Of a stretch of 64,000 nt of DNA, positions 16,490 through 25,592 are shown piece after piece. The DNA is from Paenibacillus phytorum (GTDB taxonomy: Bacteria; Bacillota; Bacilli; Paenibacillales; NBRC-103111). Below the pieces are notes generated by a model. It saw only the letters and a list, made by a program, of their open reading frames with translations, had not been told where the DNA came from and ran no database searches. Position 1 is the first letter of the stretch. Each line of letters starts with the position of its first letter. A program made the translations under genes and the position numbers. The stretch is from contig NZ_WHOA01000093.1 in the NCBI RefSeq assembly GCF_013141715.1, positions 1 to 64,000 on the forward strand. The letters are read 5' to 3'.

Positions 16490-17407
16490 CTATAAGACAA
16501 ATAAGTCCGGAGATTTGTGACATTCCAGCACGGAAGAAATATGTTGCAGTTTATCTGGATTCAAAATCAGAAAAACCTGATTTGCTTCCAGCTGATTCTC
16601 ATCCATATCAAAACAAATAACCATATCAGCGTTTTGATCCTTTAGGAGTACAAGACCGGTTTGACCGTTGATGAGAATTGGAAGCCATTGCCCCTGCAGC
16701 GAGCCTTTCGCTGCAATACCTTCGAAGAGGGACTGAATACGTTGCTTGCCGAATATGGTTTTGAGAGCTGCTCGTCTTTTTCCACCGCCATCAGAAATAA
16801 GCACGGCATCATCGGTCAGCAAGGAGACAAAATCTTTAAAGTTTCCCGTATGAACAGCATGCAAAAATTTCTTCACAAGTGGTTCTGATTCCCCCAGTTC
16901 CCTCAAATTCCGCTCCTTTCCTTGGTTAACTTTCACTTTTGCTCGGCTATAGATTTTACGGCAATTGATTTCAGTTTTATTTAGCATTTCTGCGACCTCG
17001 CCGTACTCATAGCCAAGCACTTCTCTCAGCACGAATACAGCTCTCTCCACAGACGATAACTCCTGAAGCAGTACAAGGAAAGCATAGGAAATGGTTTCCT
17101 CTTGAACAACCTGTCCCATGGGATCATGGTTGTTTACCATTATCAAGGGTTCGGGCAGCCAAGCACCAACATAAATTTCTCTTTGCTTGCTAGCTGATTT
17201 CAAGTAATTCAGGCAGCGGTTGGTCATCATTTTGACTAAATAAGATTTCAGGTTGCTGATGTGATCCGTATCTAACGTTTTTAGGGATGTAAACAGATCC
17301 TGCACCATATCTTCCGCGTCAGACACAGAGCCTAGCATCCGGTAACCTACTGAGAATAGTAGATGCTTATACGTACGATAAATCGTTTCGAAGTCCATAA
17401 GATACAT
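16490..17407 (-). CDS. ECF41-type RNA polymerase sigma factor with SnoaL-like C-terminus
   Basis: A 305-residue extracytoplasmic-function sigma factor. Region 2 (VGYRMLGSVSDAEDMVQDLF) and region 4 (GYEYGEVAEMLNKTEINCRKIYSRAK) are followed by a SnoaL-like domain of about 110 residues. The three signature motifs of ECF41 are all present: WLPEP in the linker, DGGGK in the extension and NPDKL near the end. ECF41 proteins carry their regulation in this C-terminal extension instead of an anti-sigma factor. The partner CMD gene follows. The start may be M1 (GGAG 4 nt before) or M4. Confidence 0.92.
   Translation of the reverse strand: MYLMDFETIYRTYKHLLFSVGYRMLGSVSDAEDMVQDLFTSLKTLDTDHISNLKSYLVKMMTNRCLNYLKSASKQREIYVGAWLPEPLIMVNNHDPMGQVVQEETISYAFLVLLQELSSVERAVFVLREVLGYEYGEVAEMLNKTEINCRKIYSRAKVKVNQGKERNLRELGESEPLVKKFLHAVHTGNFKDFVSLLTDDAVLISDGGGKRRAALKTIFGKQRIQSLFEGIAAKGSLQGQWLPILINGQTGLVLLKDQNADMVICFDMDENQLEANQVFLILNPDKLQHISSVLECHKSPDLFVL
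16496..16522 (-). promoter_or_regulatory. ECF41-type promoter of the CMD-family gene
   Basis: On the minus strand TGTCACA (complement of 16516-16522) is followed after 16 nt by TGTC (16496-16499). The reported ECF41 target pattern is TGTCACA-n16-CGTC, one base different. It overlaps the 3' end of the sigma-factor gene and lies about 45 nt before the CMD start. Confidence 0.65.
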
Positions 17408-17597
17408 TTATCTCCAATCTTCTGTAATTATTCCCCTACTTTCAAAAGTAATTCAGTCACCTTTTGGGAGGCTATTATTACTTATTATAACGATTATTCA
17501 AGCCATCGTCCTCAGTTCATGCATCCTTTCCCTTCTTCATCCTGCCCAAACTTGATATTGGGTGAACATTTCATGAAATCCTGCACATAATAAGGAA

Positions 17598-17630
17598 AGG
17601 ACAGGCCGAATGCAATCATTCGTCTGTCCT
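17598..17630 (-). terminator. Terminator downstream of the GNAT gene
   Basis: AGGACAGACGAATG pairs with CATTCGGCCTGTCCT around a short loop (one mismatch), followed by TTCCTTATT on the minus strand. It is the likely 3' end of the acetyltransferase transcript. The stretch between it and the sigma-factor gene must carry the sigma promoter; only a TATAAT-like box near 17485 was noted. Confidence 0.65.
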
Positions 17631-17726
17631 CTCTGCAATTGCACACTCTCGTGTGACGTCATAATTATTGAGAATTTATAAGTTCAAAACGTTGGTATAC
17701 CAACCTCAAATTTCACATTTTTCACA

Positions 17727-18650
17727 TTATGATCGCTTAAGAATCCAGTTCCCCGGCTGGGATTCGTAACCAAGCTTGCGGTTTACGGCTAGCATAGGCG
17801 CGTTGGTAGAGTGATTATTGGTTCGCAGCTGCTTCACACCGTTTGCGTGAGCAAATCGAATGGATAGAAGTTTTAGCGTATGAGCGATCCCTTTTCCTCG
17901 ATATTCCTTAACGACTCCTGTAAATAGCGTGTACATTTCGTTGCCTTGCGGTACAAGGCAAGTAATACCCGCAATTTCTTCCCCTGCCATCGCAATAAAA
18001 ATATAGCGCGGGTTCATCCGACGAACCATAGCGGCGAACGTTTCAAACGGAAAATCAAGCGCGCCTTGAGAGTCTGGCGTGTCGCCTGAGAGCTGCTTCA
18101 CTACCTGATACAAACGCTCCATATCGTCCTCAAGCGAAAAATGCTCGAAAGTTCGGAATGTAATACCGTGTGCTTCAGATGCCCGAATACCAATGTCGAT
18201 CGTTTCTAACGGAAACGATGTCAGATCCAGCACAGACTCGAACTGGTGCGAATTTAACGTAAAGCCACGGCGCTCCGCCCAAGCCCTGGCTTCAGGATTG
18301 TTGTCCCTAACGGCAGTCTGCAAGCCGATGGGCTGTTCTTCCTGTATCCAGAGTGCGAGAGCCTCGTCCAGCATCTGCCCGTAGCCCCGTCCGCGATGCG
18401 CGGCGTCGACAATGATGGTTTGGCTTAAGAAGCCTTGCGGTGTCATCCCTGTGGCGTGCAAGAGCTGAGCCATTCCAACGACTTCGTTATTTACAGTAAA
18501 GACGATCCTTTTATAAAACGGATACGTTTGTATTCTTGCCTCCTGCATCTCAAACATGTCTTCGCCAAGCGGCACGTTGCTCGTTTGATTGAGCAGCTTA
18601 CAAACATCCGCCTTATCGGATTGTTCATACGGGCGAACGATGATTTGCAT
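17727..18650 (-). CDS. Tandem GNAT acetyltransferase
   Basis: A 307-residue protein with two GNAT folds. The N-terminal one (residues 1-150) has the acetyl-CoA loop VDAAHRGRGYGQMLDEAL; the C-terminal one (about 165-300) has VVKEYRGKGIAHTLKLLSIRFA followed by TNNHSTNAPMLAVNRKLGY. It would transfer an acetyl group from acetyl-CoA to an amine, but the acceptor cannot be predicted. Its start overlaps the 3' end of the broken YhhN-like frame by about 25 nt. AGGAG lies 11 nt before the ATG. Confidence 0.87.
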   Translation of the reverse strand: MQIIVRPYEQSDKADVCKLLNQTSNVPLGEDMFEMQEARIQTYPFYKRIVFTVNNEVVGMAQLLHATGMTPQGFLSQTIIVDAAHRGRGYGQMLDEALALWIQEEQPIGLQTAVRDNNPEARAWAERRGFTLNSHQFESVLDLTSFPLETIDIGIRASEAHGITFRTFEHFSLEDDMERLYQVVKQLSGDTPDSQGALDFPFETFAAMVRRMNPRYIFIAMAGEEIAGITCLVPQGNEMYTLFTGVVKEYRGKGIAHTLKLLSIRFAHANGVKQLRTNNHSTNAPMLAVNRKLGYESQPGNWILKRS

Positions 18651-19010
18651 ATGAGATCACACTCCTGTTTGATACTTCAATGCTTTTAGCAAGTAGAAAT
18701 TGAGCAAGGTAGTAGGAGATCATCACCCCGTAACTCGCCCATGAAACCGATGTGACAAACATATTCCAAGCAAGCAGCGAATCAGACATGAAGAATATAA
18801 TTGCACCTGCTATGGCAATCCAGCTCCTACTAATAACAGCGCTCCAAATCATGATAGAAATCACGACGACATAAACCAACACCGGGATCCATAATCCAGT
18901 ATTTCCGTTTGCAAGCATGCCTTCATGAAGTCCTCGTAGTAACCAAAAGGAGTATGCCAAAATCGGAATAAGACCAAGTAAATGGAAGGGAGCAAACCGA
19001 GCCGGCTCCA
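18625..19010 (-). pseudogene. C-terminal remnant of a YhhN/lysoplasmalogenase-like membrane protein
   Basis: From about residue 68 of the open frame the translation is a good YhhN-family C-terminus: several helices (LLGLIPILAYSFW, PVLVYVVVISIMIWSAVI, IAIAGAIIFFMSDSLLAWN, WASYGVMISYYLAQFLLAKS). The upstream part of the same frame is out-of-frame sequence of a different gene. The N-terminal half of the enzyme is absent, so the product is not expected to be functional. Confidence 0.7.
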
Positions 19011-19196
19011 GATCAGCTCCCACTCTCCATCCAGCTTGGCAAGCCCGCTGTGTTCCCAATCCCACTCCGACAAATCGAGAATACCTTTCACTGCCGACGG
19101 CTGAGAGCCTTTGCCTAAAGCAGAACCGCCAGGAAGCAGTACGCAAAATAACAAGACAAGAAACAGTACATATGGTTTGTAAAATAATTTTCTCAT
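18999..19196 (-). pseudogene. N-terminal remnant of a 7TMR-DISM-type sensor gene
   Basis: Starting at the ATG at 19196 the frame encodes a signal-like hydrophobic segment (YVLFLVLLFCVLLPGG), then AVKGILDLSEWDWEHSG and AKLDGEWELIWSRL. This is the typical start of the extracellular domain of 7TMR-DISM sensors (kinases, cyclases). After WSRL (about residue 66) the similarity stops and the DNA continues as the YhhN-like gene in another frame. It is the left side of a deletion joint. Confidence 0.65.
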
Positions 19197-19212
19197 ACGG
19201 CCTCTCTCTCAC

Positions 19213-19535
19213 AATAAAGTTCGCTTAATCTAAGAGTATGCTACGCAAGGATTTCAAGGTCAAAAAAAGGGACTTTTCCCCACCTTGACAAAGTTTTTCG
19301 ATGAACTAACAAAAACCCCCAAGAACTGACATAGTCATAATGTATATTCTTCAAGAATTTCTCTTTTCCTTTGGGGAGCTGTTATACATGCAAGCTTAAT
19401 GCGTCGGGGCCTGACGAAGTCTGCGTTAGATAACTTATCTTAAGGATGTCTAAACACACACATCCCACAGGGCGAAGCCAGGTCTGCATGTTGACCAACA
19501 CCCCATTTTTCATCATGCCGCCAAACTACAAAAAG
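19213..19535. other. Gene-free stretch
   Basis: Between the broken sensor/YhhN locus and the desulfidase-like gene no coding frame or known RNA was recognised. The part near 19213-19330 should contain the former promoter of the truncated sensor gene. Confidence 0.4.
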
Positions 19536-19558
19536 GCCACCGATGCACCGGCAGCCTT
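19530..19558 (-). terminator. Terminator of the desulfidase-like gene
   Basis: AAGGCTGCCG and CGGTGGCCTT arms with a 6-nt loop, followed on the minus strand by TTTTGTAGTTTGG, about 25 nt beyond the stop codon. Confidence 0.7.
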
Positions 19559-19581
19559 CCTGCATTTTTTCAACAACAGTT

Positions 19582-20862
19582 TTATATGTCTTTATTCAAC
19601 ATCATTTCGAGAATAAGTTTATCAATCTCAGATGTTGCCTCATTACCTATACGGCAAAAGTTGTCGATCGTCTTCTCTGCTTCATTTTCGATAAATCCAT
19701 TCGTTGAGGAAATCGTCATTCCTTTTGATGCGAGAAGCGCTGATTGTACCGCTGCACTCGTACAGGTCGCTACTTTCATAGCGCAGCCGCCTTTTGCTCC
19801 ATCGCACATCATCCCGGATACATTACCGAGCATGTTTTGGATCGCCGCTTTAATCTCCGTTTTCCCTCCGCCAAGCAGATAGGTAATGCCGCAGCTTGCA
19901 CCCGTACCGGATACGGTGACCCCGCATAATGCGGATAATCGCCCAAACTTGGATTTGATATGAATGGTGATCAAATGGCTTAGCGCAACAGCGCGAATGA
20001 GTTGCTCCTCAGAGGCACCAAGCTTTTCTGCAGCCGCTACAACAGGGTTTGTCACCGCAATGCCTTGATTTCCGCTTCCCGAATTCGCCATCACCGGCAT
20101 GGAGGAACCTGCCATGCGAGCATCCGATCCAGCTGCTGCAAGTGCCATCGCATGAGAAATTAAATCGTCGGACAAAATACCTTTTTGCACATTTTCTTTT
20201 ATCGTTTTACCGACTTCCAGACCATACGCATGTTCCAAACCGTCTAATCCTGCTTTACGGTTAAGCTCGATACTTTGCTTGACCAAACCGAGGTCCGCAA
20301 GATCCACCGTGTTCACGAATTCCACAATCGAATCAATCGTTAGCTCGCTGCGATCTTCTTTAGAACTCTTGAAACTCGCGTTGGCACAGCCTCCCATATC
20401 AACGATCTGTCCATCAACTTCGATCAAAGTGATATTCGTATGATTATCCGTAATAACAACCTTCGCATACCTTTTATCAGCTTCAATAATAACCTCAATA
20501 TATAATTTCTTTGGCGTATCGGCGAGATGGACAACAGAAATCCCTCGTTCTACCATATCCTGCGCCACAGAAATATCTTCGGGCTTAATATCGGCAAGCA
20601 CTTCTAGCTGCTTCTCCGCATTACCGGCAATTGCACCTAACGCAGCGACAAAATCGATCCCTGTCAGGCAAGTTCCGGGTATACCTACTGCAAGTGCATT
20701 CTTGATTATACCTGCGCTTGCATATACCGTAATTTTATTGATAGTGCCATCCACATAAGTCCTAGCCTTTGCCGCAGCTAAGGCAATCGCAACCGGCTCC
20801 GTGCAGCCCAGCGCGACAACGAGTTCGTTTTGCAGTATGTTTATGAATGTATTCGTCCTCAT
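19582..20862 (-). CDS. UPF0597/CyuA-like L-cysteine desulfidase family protein
   Basis: A 426-residue protein related to the serine dehydratase alpha fold and to YhaM (CyuA). Conserved features are VALGCTEPVAIALAAAKAR near residue 17, SAGIIKNALAVGIPGT, VMANSGSGNQGIAVTNPV in the middle and GGCAMKVATCTSAAVQSALLA near the end. The cysteines in these blocks probably bind an iron-sulfur cluster. Such enzymes release sulfide, ammonia and pyruvate from cysteine in anaerobic conditions. It stands as a single gene with its own terminator and a GGGAGG ribosome binding site. Confidence 0.88.
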   Translation of the reverse strand: MRTNTFINILQNELVVALGCTEPVAIALAAAKARTYVDGTINKITVYASAGIIKNALAVGIPGTCLTGIDFVAALGAIAGNAEKQLEVLADIKPEDISVAQDMVERGISVVHLADTPKKLYIEVIIEADKRYAKVVITDNHTNITLIEVDGQIVDMGGCANASFKSSKEDRSELTIDSIVEFVNTVDLADLGLVKQSIELNRKAGLDGLEHAYGLEVGKTIKENVQKGILSDDLISHAMALAAAGSDARMAGSSMPVMANSGSGNQGIAVTNPVVAAAEKLGASEEQLIRAVALSHLITIHIKSKFGRLSALCGVTVSGTGASCGITYLLGGGKTEIKAAIQNMLGNVSGMMCDGAKGGCAMKVATCTSAAVQSALLASKGMTISSTNGFIENEAEKTIDNFCRIGNEATSEIDKLILEMMLNKDI

Positions 20863-20984
20863 GATGAGCCTCCCTTAACACCGAAAGGCACCAAAAGACC
20901 TTCGACTGATTCTTAAAATATACAATAGTTGCTTCACTTAGTTCAACTCGTAAATTTTGAGAACGGTTATGAAGTGTGTTGCTC

Positions 20985-21698
20985 TTAGCTCGCTCGTTCC
21001 TTTTTTGCAGACAAGGAAGCGAGTGCAGATTCATTGAATCCTTTAATTATGAGCCATAAAGCTAGAATCATTTCATTAGCTGCTACTGGCAGCGCCAAAA
21101 TAGCACCCCAAAAAGAAACTTGTTGAATGACACCGAACATGACTAACAAGGCACAAATAAAAACAAGTATTGCCCCTGTCATACCCAAGATGGAGATAAA
21201 CCTGGGTACCAGCTTGGATTTATAAAATATATAACTGTACATCATCGTGTTGATGCCCAGCATGAAAAGAGGCCCAAGCAGAAAGGTCCAGTCATGTACG
21301 GCTTTTAATACTATACCTGAAGCTTGAAAAGAGGCGGTATCCGGAGCCGCTGCTGCTGCAAATTCCCGGCTTAAGGTCAACAGGGACAGAACGCTGATTA
21401 TACCAATAGTAATAATAATGGCTTCAAGAAACCTAAAGCAAAGATGCCAAAGAGCAATAGTTTCATTATATTTTCTTAAAATTGGAAACATTGTAGTTGC
21501 AGTACCAACCGCTGAAACGACAAGCATTAACTCCATAAGCGCTCCCAGTATCACCTGGTTGGCATGCTCGGAACCTTTCCTCAGGTAATCCGGACCATTT
21601 AGTATAGGATCGTATAAAAGAAGACCTATTATCGCCGTAACCGCTGCAAGTATAAACAGTACGCCCACAATCAATGCGCTCTTTTTATTAGCATTCAT
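20985..21698 (-). CDS. DUF4386 membrane protein
   Basis: A 237-residue protein with about six hydrophobic segments. KKSALIVGVLFILAAVTAIIG at the start and the central LCFRFLEAIIITIGIISVLSL region are characteristic of DUF4386, a family of unknown function. Its ribosome binding site and first codons (AAAAAAGGAGCTAAACAAATG) are nearly identical to those of the upstream 142-residue gene, 37 nt away, showing a local duplication. Confidence 0.85.
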   Translation of the reverse strand: MNANKKSALIVGVLFILAAVTAIIGLLLYDPILNGPDYLRKGSEHANQVILGALMELMLVVSAVGTATTMFPILRKYNETIALWHLCFRFLEAIIITIGIISVLSLLTLSREFAAAAAPDTASFQASGIVLKAVHDWTFLLGPLFMLGINTMMYSYIFYKSKLVPRFISILGMTGAILVFICALLVMFGVIQQVSFWGAILALPVAANEMILALWLIIKGFNESALASLSAKKERAS

Positions 21699-21721
21699 TT
21701 GTTTAGCTCCTTTTTTGAATT
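21688..21721 (-). repeat. 34-bp direct repeat, copy A
   Basis: This segment contains the ribosome binding site and start of the DUF4386 gene. It matches 22154-22187 at 32 of 34 positions. Confidence 0.85.
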
Positions 21722-21735
21722 ATGTCTATCTTCCC

Positions 21736-22164
21736 TCAGCGCCACTGATCTCCGCGCTTCTTCACGTAGTGTGCAAACACAAAGCGCCAAGGGATGATGA
21801 AAGGAATAATCACGGCTATCAAGCATGCTGAGGCCGTCGCCCAGGTTGACTCGTCCATTTGACCGGAGTACCACAGTGGGAGCGCAACGAGAATCAGCCA
21901 GATCGACTTCCACACCAATTCCCACAAAAGCAAAGGCAGCATCTGCAGCGGATACCGCAGCCCCAGAACTGACAGAGCCGAAAAGGCGGCCAGCATGCAT
22001 TGGACCACTCCTTCCATAAGTTCCCACGGCTTTTCGTGGTGGATGACTCCAGGCCATACCACGATACCGAGCCCCACGACGATAAGAAGGTACAGCGCCC
22101 TAAGCAAATAAAGACGAAACAACGAGACCTCCACAATTATTGCTGTTTTCGTGTTAGTATTCAT
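21736..22164 (-). CDS. Small membrane protein with DUF4386-like leader (chimeric)
   Basis: A 142-residue protein with about four hydrophobic segments. Its first dozen residues, MNTNTKTAIIVEV, mirror MNANKKSALIVGV of the adjacent DUF4386 protein, and the DNA before them is a near-exact repeat. From about residue 17 (LYLLRALYLLIVVGLGIVVW) it is a different membrane protein that I do not recognise by name. It looks like a fusion of a DUF4386 gene start to the body of another gene. It lies between the oxidoreductase and DUF4386 genes on the same strand and is probably co-transcribed. Confidence 0.7.
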   Translation of the reverse strand: MNTNTKTAIIVEVSLFRLYLLRALYLLIVVGLGIVVWPGVIHHEKPWELMEGVVQCMLAAFSALSVLGLRYPLQMLPLLLWELVWKSIWLILVALPLWYSGQMDESTWATASACLIAVIIPFIIPWRFVFAHYVKKRGDQWR

Positions 22165-22187
22165 TTGTTTATCTCCTTTTTTGAATT
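22154..22187 (-). repeat. 34-bp direct repeat, copy B
   Basis: This copy covers the start of the 142-residue gene and ends at the stop of the oxidoreductase gene. It differs from copy A (21688-21721) at two positions. Confidence 0.85.
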
Positions 22188-23104
22188 CATGTCCTCACAG
22201 TGATGACTACATTTCCCTTTTTGTGCCCTTTCTCGACATACCTATGCGCCTCGGGAATTTGTTCTAACGGAAAGTATCTATCGATGACCGGTTTTATCTT
22301 TCCTCCCTCAATAAGCTCCTTCAGGAAGACTAGATGTTCAACACGGACCTTTTGTGACATATTCACATTCACATAGGTTCCGTTCGGGCGAAGCATTTTC
22401 TTGCATGTTGATTTTGTGATTTTCGATATTTTCGATATTTTTTTCCCAACGGCATCAAAGATTAAATCATAACGTTCTCCACTCGATGTAAAATCCTGTT
22501 TCGTATAATCAATTACCTTATCTGCTCCTATAGATTGCACCAATTCAAGATTCGCAGTGCTGCATACCCCTGTTACGTCCGCCCCAAAATATTTGGCAAG
22601 CTGTAACGCATAAGTACCTACACTTCCAGAAGCGCCATAAACAAGAACCTTCATTCCACTCGCAATATTTCCTCTTTTAAGAGCATTCAATGAGGTTATG
22701 CCCCCAATAGGAACAGCCGCGGCCTCCTCATACGTCAAATTGGTCGGTTTTATAGCTAATACGCCATCTTCAGGCAGACATTTGTACTCGGCATATGCAC
22801 CAAAGCCAATACCACAGTACGCAAAAACTTGATCGCCCTTCTTAAATTTTTTAACATTCTTGCCAACCACCTCGACTTCCCCAGCTAACTCAAACCCTAA
22901 TATCGTTACTTTTTTGGGTCTTAGGAAACCATTGTAAAGTCTTGCAAGGAAGGGGTCAGCCTTTCGCATCCGCCAATCCCCTGCTGTTACCGTTGTCGCA
23001 TAGTTTTTCACCAGTATTTCATTGTCCTTGGGTGTAGGTTTTTCTAACTCTTTCAGATGAAGAACATCAGGCGATCCGTAATTGGCGTATACAATTGCTC
23101 TCAT
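22187..23104 (-). CDS. NAD(P)-dependent zinc-less alcohol dehydrogenase/quinone oxidoreductase
   Basis: A 305-residue medium-chain dehydrogenase/reductase. The GroES-like N-terminal half includes [20 protein letters not shown], and the Rossmann half has the nucleotide loop [21 protein letters not shown]. The usual zinc-ligand Cys/His set is not apparent, as in quinone oxidoreductases and related enone reductases. The substrate is unknown. AGGAG precedes the ATG. It follows the GntR/ABC module by about 15 nt and may be co-transcribed with it. Confidence 0.88.
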   Translation of the reverse strand: MRAIVYANYGSPDVLHLKELEKPTPKDNEILVKNYATTVTAGDWRMRKADPFLARLYNGFLRPKKVTILGFELAGEVEVVGKNVKKFKKGDQVFAYCGIGFGAYAEYKCLPEDGVLAIKPTNLTYEEAAAVPIGGITSLNALKRGNIASGMKVLVYGASGSVGTYALQLAKYFGADVTGVCSTANLELVQSIGADKVIDYTKQDFTSSGERYDLIFDAVGKKISKISKITKSTCKKMLRPNGTYVNVNMSQKVRVEHLVFLKELIEGGKIKPVIDRYFPLEQIPEAHRYVEKGHKKGNVVITVRT

Positions 23105-23119
23105 ATTTATCTCTCCTAA

Positions 23120-23815
23120 TTAATAATTCTTCTTCATCCAATCCGTGATACCAAGACCCTCTGATTCATGTAAGTCATCCACATCAGCCATTCTTAGTAA
23201 TGATCCGTCTTTGATCGCAATGAAGCAGTCCAATAATGATTCAATTTCCGCAATCTCATGGCTTGTCATGATGAGTGTCTGAGATTCCAAGTCAACATAA
23301 GAAATCATTCCCTTAACGATAGATTCTCGCACCATGGGGTCAAGTCCGGACAATGGTTCATCCATTAGAATGTAGGGTACTTCTCTGGCCAAAGTAAGCA
23401 TGATTTTTAATCGACCACGATTTCCTTTCGAGAGGTCTTTGATTTTCATATGAGGCTCCAGCTGCGTAAACTTCATGATTTCTTCCGCTTTAGCCATGTT
23501 AAAGTCCGTATATTGGGAAGCCTGAAAATCCATCGCTTCACGTACTGTGAATATAGAATAAAAAGAACCCAGCTCCGATAAATAAGAAACTACTTTGCTG
23601 ATTCTTCGATTGGCAGTCTCTCCATTTACGGTTACCCTCCCACTCGTAGGAAGCGATAGTCCGGAAATAAGTTTCAATAGCGTTGACTTCCCACTGCCGT
23701 TCTCACCCACAATGCCAATAATTTTACCTACGGGCAAAGTGAGTGAAATGTTATTGAGTACGGACTGCTTAACATATTTTTTAGAAACATTCGTCAATTG
23801 AATCAAATTACTCAT
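23120..23815 (-). CDS. ABC transporter ATPase (YtrB-like)
   Basis: A nucleotide-binding protein of about 230 residues with Walker A GENGSGKST, signature LSKGNRGRLKIMLTLAR, Walker B ILMDEPLSGLDP and H-loop MTSHEIAEIE. The signature LSKGN replaces the usual LSGGQ, as in the YtrB/EcsA-like exporters. The ATG at 23815 touches GGAG; a TTG at 23806 with 8-nt spacing is an equally good start. It would power the membrane protein encoded two genes upstream. Confidence 0.88.
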   Translation of the reverse strand: MSNLIQLTNVSKKYVKQSVLNNISLTLPVGKIIGIVGENGSGKSTLLKLISGLSLPTSGRVTVNGETANRRISKVVSYLSELGSFYSIFTVREAMDFQASQYTDFNMAKAEEIMKFTQLEPHMKIKDLSKGNRGRLKIMLTLAREVPYILMDEPLSGLDPMVRESIVKGMISYVDLESQTLIMTSHEIAEIESLLDCFIAIKDGSLLRMADVDDLHESEGLGITDWMKKNY

Positions 23816-24185
23816 CTCCTTTATCAAATTTGCTTAAGTGGTCCTGGAGCCCTGATATGATTTCATAAGAGCTGAATCCCATTTCCTGCATGACCTGGAC
23901 GAAAGAAAGGATTTGCTCATTTTTTAAATTTTCACGTTGTTGTACCAAACGATCCTCTTGTTCCGTGACAAATGTACCTTGACCTCTTTTTGTTTCCAGA
24001 ATACCCTCACGCTCCAACTCACTGTAAGTACGCTGAATTGTGTTTGGATTAACACTGTACTTTATCCCCATTTCTCGGACAGAAGGAAGCTTCTCACCTG
24101 CTTTCAATTCTTTGCTTACAATCTGTCGATTGATTCGATCCGCTAATTGCAGATAAATTGGCTTTGAAGCATTAAATTCTTCCAT
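23808..24185 (-). CDS. GntR-family regulator (YtrA subfamily)
   Basis: A 125-residue repressor. The winged helix occupies residues 10-75 (KPIYLQLADRINRQIVSKELKAG, LPSVREMGIKYSVNPNTIQRTYSELE, GILETKRGQGTFV) and a short dimerisation tail follows, as in YtrA-type GntR proteins that control linked ABC exporters. It starts 3 nt after the membrane-protein stop and overlaps the ATPase start, so it sits in the middle of the operon it likely represses. Confidence 0.9.
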   Translation of the reverse strand: MEEFNASKPIYLQLADRINRQIVSKELKAGEKLPSVREMGIKYSVNPNTIQRTYSELEREGILETKRGQGTFVTEQEDRLVQQRENLKNEQILSFVQVMQEMGFSSYEIISGLQDHLSKFDKGDE

Positions 24186-24187
24186 TC

Positions 24188-24928
24188 TTACACCTCAACT
24201 TTATTGTCAACGATCCATGCGCTCAGAAAGAATAATCCAATGATAAAAATGAAGGTATACAAATATTCTCCTGCATATGTTTGTATAGGTTGTATTGAAA
24301 AAGTAGGGAAATTATAAGTAATACTCCCCCATTTCGTTACTAAACTATACAGTTTAGTGGATTCCAATAGGACAGATATCCAACTAGGTATGATAACTGC
24401 CCCAATAACTACTAACCAGCTCCAACGCCCGATTGCAAATTTAAGGAATTGGTATAGCGCCCAAAGAAATAACACCCAAACGCCAATGATGATAGAAATT
24501 ACAATAATATGAAGAAATATTAATAATCCCGATATCCAAATATCCGTCCAGTACGCTTCAATTAAGTTGAACTTGGGTATGATTAGCAATCCAGACATCA
24601 CGTATAACATCAATAATGAAATAACGAGCATCATCAACCCGTTCACTATCTTACTAATTAACAATGTAGAAGCCGGCCCAGGATTATGCAGCCATATATG
24701 TAGCTGATTTGCCTCTGTTTTCAAACTGATAAATACAACAATCGGAACATATAAAACATGAAGTATAACGCCAACTACTAAGGGTAAGAAAATAAGTAAG
24801 GTATGATCTGCTTTCATCCCCATATATAACGTCAACATGACAACCAATAAATTAATTACAAGCCCTACGAAAAATACGGTTCTTGTTAATTTAAAATCTT
24901 TTTTAAATAAAGCTACCCATGCCCTCAT
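24188..24928 (-). CDS. ABC exporter membrane subunit
   Basis: A 246-residue protein with six hydrophobic segments, starting MRAWVALFKKDFKLTRTVFF as in many ABC-2 type permeases. It is first in the operon with the GntR regulator and ATPase. The cargo is unknown; YtrA-type modules often respond to cell-wall antibiotics, which suggests an envelope-stress or antimicrobial-resistance role by analogy only. Confidence 0.8.
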   Translation of the reverse strand: MRAWVALFKKDFKLTRTVFFVGLVINLLVVMLTLYMGMKADHTLLIFLPLVVGVILHVLYVPIVVFISLKTEANQLHIWLHNPGPASTLLISKIVNGLMMLVISLLMLYVMSGLLIIPKFNLIEAYWTDIWISGLLIFLHIIVISIIIGVWVLFLWALYQFLKFAIGRWSWLVVIGAVIIPSWISVLLESTKLYSLVTKWGSITYNFPTFSIQPIQTYAGEYLYTFIFIIGLFFLSAWIVDNKVEV

Positions 24929-25590
24929 CCAAATCTCTCCTTCTTAATGAAACTAAACAATTGAATTACTGTATTAATTCAATAGTACACTAAGACATTA
25001 CGTATGTAAATAGACAATAAAAAAAGAAGCAAGAAGGAATACCTTCTTTACTCCCTGAGTACGTGAGGGCGAGACCGCTTCATTATCGTGCCTTTTTGTT
25101 ATTTCGAACTTATTCCAATACGACTGTTCGTAACCTTTTCAACTTCAAGCTAAGCCAAATCGTCAATGGAATAATGAGCTGAAAAATAATTGCGTAGACA
25201 GTATTCACCTAGAGTTCCAACGGCCACGATATACTTAATGAGGTTCGTCGTTATGATGCAAGCAATCGGAATAAGGAATTTTGTCAGATTATAGAGTCCG
25301 TATGTTACGCCAATATGTCAAAATAAAATAACCCCGTAAAACACAAAAGACACCGCAACTTACAATTGCGATGTCTCCTAATTATCCTTTGGACAAACAA
25401 AAGTGAAATCATAGTAACAAACGGCTTGAAAGAGCATGTCAATGTGGAGCGGTTCGATTCACGGTGTCTGTGGTAAACAAACATCTTCCCAGTACCTATC
25501 CTCCGCTTGCCTTTTGCAAAGCGCCCGCTGCACCGGGTAAAGGACCCTTTCCCAATTTTATCCAAGTCGATCTTCCGACAGTTAGCGTCA
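24929..25590. other. Non-coding stretch with decayed membrane-protein fragment and a terminator
   Basis: No intact gene. On the minus strand, two adjoining frames between about 25295 and 25108 read as hydrophobic protein (LTKFLIPIACIITTNLIKYI, then VYAIIFQLIIPLTIWLSLKL ending at a stop), consistent with a frameshifted C-terminus of a multispan protein. I cannot name the family. At 25348-25376 AGACATCGCAA/TTGCGGTGTCT arms plus a T-rich run form a terminator on the minus strand, the probable end of the broken isomerase transcript. Confidence 0.45.
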
Positions 25591-25592
25591 TG

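Noticed and set aside
18861..19196. A real 111-residue protein at the sensor remnant
   Set aside because: Only the first 66 residues resemble a family; the rest is out-of-frame sequence of the YhhN-like gene.
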